Shown here: positions 59,233 to 64,000 of the stretch, piece by piece | Layout: each line of letters begins with the position of its first letter | Position numbering within the stretch: the first letter of the stretch is position 1 | Origin: Prauserella alba | GTDB taxonomy: Bacteria; Actinomycetota; Actinomycetes; Mycobacteriales; Pseudonocardiaceae | Length of the DNA: 64,000 nucleotides | Assembly (NCBI RefSeq): GCF_024171735.1 | Contig: NZ_JAMTCH010000007.1 | Location: 62,001 to 126,000, forward strand | Reading direction: 5' to 3' | Program-made: the position numbers and the translations under genes | The notes under the pieces: model-generated | Seen by the model: only the letters and a program-made list of their open reading frames with translations | Told to the model about the DNA's origin: nothing | Databases searched by the model: none

Positions 59233-59949
59233 ATGACCCAGTCGACTGCACCGACGCGGCGGACTCTGCCGACGCCGCCGACCGCGCTGGTCACCGGCGG
59301 TGCGAGCGGGATCGGTGCCGCCGCTGCCGCCCGCCTGCGCGCCGACGGGGTCGACGTCGTCACCGCGGACCTCGCGGCCGGCGCCGACGAGAAGCTCGAC
59401 GTGACCGACCCGGACGCGGTCGCCGCACTCGTCGCCGCGCGAGGTCCGTTCGGAATCCTGGTGCACTCGGCCGGGATCGTCGGCCCCGCCGAGCCACTGT
59501 CCGAACTGGACCTCGACGAGTGGCGCGAGGTGTACCGGATCAATGTGGACGGCACCTTCCTGCTGTGCCGCGCGGTCGTGCCGGGGATGGTGGCCGCCGG
59601 GTGGGGCCGGATCGTGACCATGGCCAGCATCGCGGCCAAGGAGGGCAATCCCGGCCAGAGCGCCTATTCGTCGTCCAAGGCCGCGGTGATCGGACTGACC
59701 AAGTCGTTGGGTAAGGAGCTCGCCACCACCGGTGTTCTGGTCAACGCCGTCGCGCCGGCCGCCGTCGCCACTCCGATGAACGCCCGGACCGATCCGGCGG
59801 TGCTTGCCCGTTCCCGGGACCTGACTCCGATGGGCAGGATGGGGCGGTCGGAAGAGATCGCCGAGCTGGTCGCCTGGCTGTGTTCGGACCGTGTCGGGTT
59901 CTCGACCGGGGCCGTCTTCGATGCGAGCGGCGGCCGGGCGAGTTACTGA
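59233..59949 (+). CDS. Short-chain dehydrogenase/reductase
   Basis: A 238-aa classical SDR. It has TALVTGGASGIGAAAAARL, VHSAGIVGP in the NNAG position, Ser in TMASIAAKEG, and the YSSSKAA catalytic Tyr/Lys. The C-terminal region ends VFDASGGRASY. Asp after strand 2 (VVTADLAAG) favours NAD(H). The putative role is oxidation of a ring alcohol to the ketone used by the flavoproteins. It lies between flavoprotein 2 and lysR2, all rightward. Confidence 0.92.
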   Translation: MTQSTAPTRRTLPTPPTALVTGGASGIGAAAAARLRADGVDVVTADLAAGADEKLDVTDPDAVAALVAARGPFGILVHSAGIVGPAEPLSELDLDEWREVYRINVDGTFLLCRAVVPGMVAAGWGRIVTMASIAAKEGNPGQSAYSSSKAAVIGLTKSLGKELATTGVLVNAVAPAAVATPMNARTDPAVLARSRDLTPMGRMGRSEEIAELVAWLCSDRVGFSTGAVFDASGGRASY

Positions 59950-59996
59950 GGGAACGTGCCGCGAAGGCACGCGCCGCGACGGGACGGAGTGGACGC

Positions 59997-60881
59997 GTGG
60001 AGATCAGGTGGATCGAGGCTTTTCTGGCCGTGGCTGAGGAGCTCCACTTCGGGCGGGCCGCCCAGCGACTGCACCTGGCGCAGTCGCCGCTCAGCCAGAC
60101 GATCAAGAAGCTGGAGAAGGACGTCGGCACGCCGCTGTTCGAACGGACCACGCGGGCGGTCACCCTCACCTCGGCCGGGCACGCGTTCCTTCCCCACGCC
60201 CGCCGGATCCTCGGCGAGGTCGACCTGGCGATGCGCGCGACCAGTGCCGGCACCGACGAGGTTTACGGTCGGGTCCGGCTCGGCTTCTCCGGGGCGCTGA
60301 ACCACCTGACGCTGCCGCCGCTGACGCGCGCGCTCCGCACGAGGCACCCGCACGTGGCGCTGCAGCTCGTCGACCGGGTGACCACCGAGGATGCCGTCGA
60401 CCTGATCGAGCAGGGCTCGCTCGACGTCGCTTTTGTCGGCCTGCCCGCTCCCGGTGAGCTGCCGGCGAGGGTGATCACTGTCGAGGAGCTCGGTGCTGCG
60501 CTGCCAACCGATCACCGGCTCGCCGGGCAGGAACGCGTTCGGATGAGTGACCTCGCCGACGAGGACTGGGTGCTGATGCCCGGCCAGTCGGCGCTGCGCT
60601 CGGTGATCCTCACCGCGTGCCACGCGGCGGGGTTCCGGCCCAGGGTCGCGCAGGAGGTCAAGGATCCCTACGTCGTGCTGTCGCTGGTCGCGGCCGGCCT
60701 CGGGGTCTCGCTCGCCCCGACCTGTGTGCGGCCGATCATGCCTGCCGACGCTATCTGGATGCCGCTGGAGGATCCGGCTCCGGAGCTGCACAGCGCGTTG
60801 GTGTGGGACCCGGACCGGACGACGGCGGCGGTGCGGGCGCTGCTCGACGTGGCCGGGTCGGTGCTCCCGGGTCCGCGATAG
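59997..60881 (+). CDS. LysR-family regulator 2, BenM/CatM-like
   Basis: A 294-aa LysR protein closely resembling LysR-1 (EIRWIEAFLAVAEELHFGRAAQRLHLAQSPLSQTIKKLEK; effector domain RVRLGFSGALNHLTLPPLTRAL; GLGVSLAPTCV). GTG 59997 aligns with the start of LysR-1 and follows GGACGGAG; the long upstream frame is not coding. It is the last gene of the flavoprotein 2 block and directly precedes the YciI operon, with the shared motif 27 nt past its stop. The duplication of the regulator suggests either two inducers or subfunctionalised control. Confidence 0.92.
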   Translation: MEIRWIEAFLAVAEELHFGRAAQRLHLAQSPLSQTIKKLEKDVGTPLFERTTRAVTLTSAGHAFLPHARRILGEVDLAMRATSAGTDEVYGRVRLGFSGALNHLTLPPLTRALRTRHPHVALQLVDRVTTEDAVDLIEQGSLDVAFVGLPAPGELPARVITVEELGAALPTDHRLAGQERVRMSDLADEDWVLMPGQSALRSVILTACHAAGFRPRVAQEVKDPYVVLSLVAAGLGVSLAPTCVRPIMPADAIWMPLEDPAPELHSALVWDPDRTTAAVRALLDVAGSVLPGPR

Positions 60882-60907
60882 TGCCAATTCTGCACTTAAT
60901 CTCTGCC

Positions 60908-60923
60908 GAACCATGTATTGGAC
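60908..60923 (+). promoter_or_regulatory. Shared 16-bp motif upstream of the YciI-ADH-flavoprotein operon
   Basis: GAACCATGTATTGGAC, in the same orientation as its operon and ending 94 nt before the YciI start. It has an internal CCA-N5-TGG dyad. GTGCCAATT, shared with the 57.4 kb promoter, lies at 60881-60889. Confidence 0.7.
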
Positions 60924-61017
60924 ACGCTTAGCGTTCGCACCCCAGCCTGGTTTCGGGTGGCGACGTCGCGACCCGGCCCGCTACGGCGGGTTCATCGACG
61001 AGGACAGGGGACGAGAC

Positions 61018-61299
61018 ATGGCGACCTATGCCGTGACCTACACCTACGCGCAGGACTCGGACACCGAACGCGACACCCACCGGCCCGCGCACAAGGATTT
61101 CCTCGCCGGGCTGTACGAGAGTGGCAGGCTGCGGGTGTCCGGGCCGATCGACGGCGGCGCTGGTGCGCTGCTCGTCCTCGAGGGCGGGTCCCCCGAGGAG
61201 ATCGCCGGAGTGCTCGACGCCGACCCGTTCCGCGTCGAGGGCCTGATCGGTGACCGCACGATTCGCGAGTGGTCGATCTTCTTCGGAGGCCTGGCATGA
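61018..61299 (+). CDS. YciI-like (dimeric alpha-beta barrel) protein
   Basis: A 93-aa protein with the YciI pattern: ATYAVTYTYAQDSDTERDTHRPAHKDFLAGLYESGRLRVSGPI, GGAGALLVLEGGSPEEIAGVLDADPF, and an end strand REWSIFFGGL. The conserved His-Asp pair (RPAHKDFL) is a putative active site. The fold is shared with muconolactone isomerases and some ring-modifying lyases. It is first of a three-gene operon and overlaps the alcohol dehydrogenase by 4 nt. The role in the pathway is unknown; isomerase, dehydratase or lyase are options. Confidence 0.85.
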   Translation: MATYAVTYTYAQDSDTERDTHRPAHKDFLAGLYESGRLRVSGPIDGGAGALLVLEGGSPEEIAGVLDADPFRVEGLIGDRTIREWSIFFGGLA

Positions 61300-62330
61300 G
61301 GATCGCACGCACGCTGCGGCGTGAACACGTGGTCCTCGACGACGTCCCGCCGCCGGTTCCGGGACCGGGCGAGGCGCTGGTACGGGTCCACACGGTCACG
61401 CTGTGCGGGACCGACCTGCACATCTGGGAGGACGACTACGCCACCGAACTGCCGATCGTGCAGGGCCACGAGATCGCGGGCGTCGTCGAGTCGGCACCGC
61501 CCGCATCCGGGGTTGCCGTGGGTGACCGGGTGGTGGTGTCGCCGATGCGCTGGTGCGGCGACTGCCACGCCTGTCGCATCGGGCGGATCAACGCATGCCG
61601 GTCGTCGTCCTGCCTCGGCTGCTACGAGGACGGCGGACTCGCCGACCTGATCGCGGTGCCTGCCACCGACCTGCACCGGATTCCCGACGCGCTGCCGACG
61701 GGGCTCGCCGCGCTCGCCGAACCGGCCAGCATCGCCATGCAGGCGGTCCTGCGCGGGCGCCCCGAGGCCGGCGAGCGGGCGCTGGTGCTGGGCTGCGGCC
61801 CGATCGGGCTGCTCACGACGTTGCACCTGTCGTCGTTGGGCGTCGACGTGACGTGTCTCGACGTCGACCCCGACCGCGCCGAGTTCGCACGCCGGTTCGG
61901 CGCCGGGCACACCGCGACGGCCGGCGAGCCGCTCGGCTCCGAACCGACCCTGGTGATCGAGGCCAGCGGTTCCCCCGCAGCCTTCGGCACCGCGCTCGAC
62001 GCGGTGGCCACCGCAGGTCGCGTGGTGCTGGTCGGCATCTCCGATCAGCCGGTGACACTGTCGATGCGCACCCTCCCGGTGAAGGACGTCGACCTGCTCG
62101 GCAGCCGCAACAGCCAACGCCGAATGGGCGACGCCCTGGACCTGCTCGCCGCCCATCCGGCCGCGACGATCGCGCTCGTCACCCACCGGATCCCGTTGGA
62201 CCGGATCGACGAGGCGTTCACGCTGCTGCGCGACGCCGACGGCTTGGTCGGCAAGGTCGCGATCGACCTCGTCGGTGCCACTGCGGAGTCGGCAGTCGGG
62301 GCGACCCGGCATGCGGAGGTGACGGTATGA
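61296..62330 (+). CDS. Zinc-dependent alcohol dehydrogenase (MDR, sorbitol/threonine dehydrogenase-like)
   Basis: A 344-aa medium-chain dehydrogenase. Catalytic zinc ligands: Cys in LCGTDLHIW and His-Glu in QGHEIAGVVE. The structural zinc lobe is CGDCHACRIGRINAC, with additional Cys in SSSCLGCYEDGG. The NAD fold is VLGCGPIGLLTTLHL with Asp in CLDVDPDR, favouring NAD. It oxidises a secondary alcohol, probably a ring hydroxyl. ATG 61296 overlaps the YciI stop (ATGA), and its stop overlaps the flavoprotein 3 start (ATGA), so all three are coupled. Confidence 0.93.
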   Translation: MRIARTLRREHVVLDDVPPPVPGPGEALVRVHTVTLCGTDLHIWEDDYATELPIVQGHEIAGVVESAPPASGVAVGDRVVVSPMRWCGDCHACRIGRINACRSSSCLGCYEDGGLADLIAVPATDLHRIPDALPTGLAALAEPASIAMQAVLRGRPEAGERALVLGCGPIGLLTTLHLSSLGVDVTCLDVDPDRAEFARRFGAGHTATAGEPLGSEPTLVIEASGSPAAFGTALDAVATAGRVVLVGISDQPVTLSMRTLPVKDVDLLGSRNSQRRMGDALDLLAAHPAATIALVTHRIPLDRIDEAFTLLRDADGLVGKVAIDLVGATAESAVGATRHAEVTV

Positions 62331-63958
62331 GCGTGCTCGTGGAACAGCCGCGGAGCCACTATGACGTCGTCGTCGCCGGGAGCGGGGCGGCAGGCCTGAC
62401 AGCGGCGCTCGGCGCAGCCACCGCGGGTCTGTCGGTGCTGGTCGCCGAGAAGGACGAGCGGCTCGGTGGCACGTCGGCGGTCGGCGGCGGGGTGATCTGG
62501 GCTCCGGGGAACCACCTCATGGCCGATGCCGGGTTCACCGATTCGCCCGCCGACGCACGGGCCTACCTGGCCGCGGGCAGCGACGGCCGGATGAGCGACG
62601 ACGAGATCGACAGCTACGTCCGCACTGCTCCCGAGGCGGTCCGCGCCCTGTGCGGCTACGGGGTGCGGATGCGGCCGCTCGCCCGGCCGGACTACCACCC
62701 GGAGTGGGCGGGAGCGGCCCGCGGTCGCGGTCTCGACCAGGATCCGTTCGATCCGCGGCCGTGGTCCGGGCTTTCCGATCTGTTGCGGCCGCCGACCTAC
62801 CTCCCGCTCATCAGCATGTCCGAGCGGGACGGGCTCGCCGGGCGCGCACCGGATCCCGGGTTGCTCGAACGGCGCCGCGCCGAGAGGGTGCGGACCATGG
62901 GCGGCGCGCTCGTCGGACGACTCGTCGTCGCGGCGATCGAGCGCGGCGTCGACCTGGTCGCGGGCAGCCCGGTCAGCGAGCTTGAGCGGACCGGCGACGG
63001 CTGGGCGCTCACGGTCGGCTCGACGCGCGTTACCGCCGGGGCGGTAACGCTGGCATCCGGCGGTTTCGAGTGGTCCCCGGCTCTGCGGCAGGCGTACCTG
63101 CCGTTCCCGGTGACCCCGATCAGCGCCCCGTCGAACACCGGCGACGGACTGCACCTCGGGCTGGCCGCTGGCGCGGCGGTCGCCGAGATGACCAGCGTGT
63201 GGGGCGTCCCGGTGATCGCACCGCCCTCGGCCGTCTACGACGGCATGCCCTCGGGCCGGATGGGCAACGTCGAGATGACGATGCCCGGTTCGATCACCGT
63301 GAACGCCGCGGGCCGCCGGTTCGTCAACGAGGCGACGAACTATCACGACCTGAACCGCGCGTTCGGAACCGTCGACCCCGCCACCGGACGGCACGCCAAC
63401 GCCCCGGCGTTCCTGGTCTTCGACCGCACCTACGCCGAGCGTTATCCGGTCGCCGGTTCGCCGCCGGACTCGGAGCCGTGGATCAGCCGGTCCGCCGACC
63501 TCGCGTCGCTGGCCAGGACGATCGGCGTCGACCCCGACGGCCTGCTGGACACGGTCGCTTCGTTCAACGAGCACGCGCGCGACGGTGAGGATCCGCAGTT
63601 CGGCCGGGGCGCGAGCCAGCAGGACCGACACCTCGGAGATCCGGCGGTGACACCGAATCCGTGTCTGGCGCCGCTGGAGGTTCCACCGTTCTACGCGGTT
63701 CCGGTGCACGCCGGCGTTCTCGGAACGGCGGGTGGCCTGGCCACGGACCGCGACGGGCGGGTGCTCGACCACGACGGCGTGATCATGGACGGGCTGTTCG
63801 CGGCGGGCAACTGTGCGGCCACGCTGTTCAAGGACGCCTATCCAGGAGGCGGTGCAACTCTCGGCTCGGCTGTGGTCCGAGCTTATCGAGCGGGTGCCCG
63901 GTTGAGCCTGGATCTGAACCCGTCCGCGGATCGACCCGCTTCCGAGGTCGCTGGCTGA
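62327..63958 (+). CDS. FAD-dependent oxidoreductase, KstD/fumarate reductase-like (flavoprotein 3)
   Basis: A 543-aa flavoprotein more distant from the other two. FAD motif VVVAGSGAAGLTAALGAATAG with EKDERLGGTSAVGGGVIWAPGNHL, and the end FKDAYPGGGATLGSAVVRAYRAG. The segment GSITVNAAGRRFVNEATNYHDLNR is shared with this subfamily. It carries a shorter insertion than flavoproteins 1 and 2. ATG 62327 overlaps the alcohol dehydrogenase stop. Being the third flavoprotein of one locus, it may act on a different intermediate or be an isoenzyme. The upstream open frame is compositional. Confidence 0.87.
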   Translation: MSVLVEQPRSHYDVVVAGSGAAGLTAALGAATAGLSVLVAEKDERLGGTSAVGGGVIWAPGNHLMADAGFTDSPADARAYLAAGSDGRMSDDEIDSYVRTAPEAVRALCGYGVRMRPLARPDYHPEWAGAARGRGLDQDPFDPRPWSGLSDLLRPPTYLPLISMSERDGLAGRAPDPGLLERRRAERVRTMGGALVGRLVVAAIERGVDLVAGSPVSELERTGDGWALTVGSTRVTAGAVTLASGGFEWSPALRQAYLPFPVTPISAPSNTGDGLHLGLAAGAAVAEMTSVWGVPVIAPPSAVYDGMPSGRMGNVEMTMPGSITVNAAGRRFVNEATNYHDLNRAFGTVDPATGRHANAPAFLVFDRTYAERYPVAGSPPDSEPWISRSADLASLARTIGVDPDGLLDTVASFNEHARDGEDPQFGRGASQQDRHLGDPAVTPNPCLAPLEVPPFYAVPVHAGVLGTAGGLATDRDGRVLDHDGVIMDGLFAAGNCAATLFKDAYPGGGATLGSAVVRAYRAGARLSLDLNPSADRPASEVAG

Positions 63959-63986
63959 GTGTCGCCCGACCCGCGGCGGTTTCCCT

Positions 63987-64000
63987 GCGCGTGTCCTGCT
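63987..64000. repeat. Family B repeat unit at the right edge (partial)
   Basis: TGCGCGTGTCCTGC ends one base before the window edge, 28 nt past the flavoprotein 3 stop. It matches the first unit at 4.2 kb; the array probably continues beyond the window. Confidence 0.5.

Overview
The window is high-GC actinobacterial DNA. GTG and TTG starts are common, ATGA/GTGA stop-start overlaps are frequent, and several starts look leaderless. The gene set includes a GTP-dependent PEP carboxykinase, F420-type oxidoreductase, Septum_form lipoprotein, fadA2/fabG4/htdX module, FtsX-type exporters and a PPE-like remnant. Together these suggest a Pseudonocardiaceae chromosome (Saccharomonospora/Prauserella/Amycolatopsis type). 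The genus is inferred, not proven. I saw no tRNA, rRNA, CRISPR array or insertion sequence.

Layout. 1-12 kb is envelope and transport: a truncated membrane protein (possibly a sensor kinase), an ABC ATPase/FtsX permease pair, trmB, an ABC-2 exporter, a TetR-SDR pair and a NarL-type two-component system. 12-17.3 kb is a dynamin/GrpE-like/dynamin/acidic-protein island. 17.8-25 kb holds pckG, a methyltransferase, an F420-type oxidoreductase, an ABC ATPase with a frameshifted membrane partner, and an Nramp-like transporter with its small HTH regulator. 25-32 kb holds a secreted aminopeptidase, a septum-formation lipoprotein, a 53-aa protein, an AAA ATPase, a secreted GDPD and a DoxX-like protein. 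32-36 kb is the fatty-acid module fadA2 <> fabG4-htdX around a 24-bp operator. 36-43 kb holds a frameshifted GlxA-type regulator with its divergent isochorismatase, two TetR regulators, a decayed PPE-like pseudogene, and SCP2, VOC and FxsA genes. 43-50 kb holds two tandem M20 peptidases and the branched-chain 2-oxoacid dehydrogenase E1a-E1b-E2 operon.

50.4-64 kb is the most unusual part. It is a catabolic locus of twelve genes in four blocks: a leftward operon (MHS transporter, Gfo/Idh, TIM-barrel isomerase/dehydratase, NAD-type quinate/shikimate dehydrogenase, KstD-like flavoprotein), LysR-1, a rightward block (second KstD-like flavoprotein, SDR, LysR-2) and a rightward operon (YciI-like, zinc alcohol dehydrogenase, third flavoprotein). 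A 16-bp motif with a single mismatch lies about 95-100 nt upstream of both outer operons, which implies one regulon. I infer uptake and stepwise oxidation or aromatisation of an alicyclic (hydroxy)acid related to quinate, shikimate or cyclohexanecarboxylate. The substrate is not identified.

Two families of short intergenic elements recur. Family A is a long GC-rich inverted repeat (five copies, four between convergent genes), probably a bidirectional terminator. Family B is built on CGCGTGTTCTGC-type units (three internal copies, all between convergent genes, plus a partial copy at the right edge). Two genes carry a single frameshift and one pseudogene carries several lesions.
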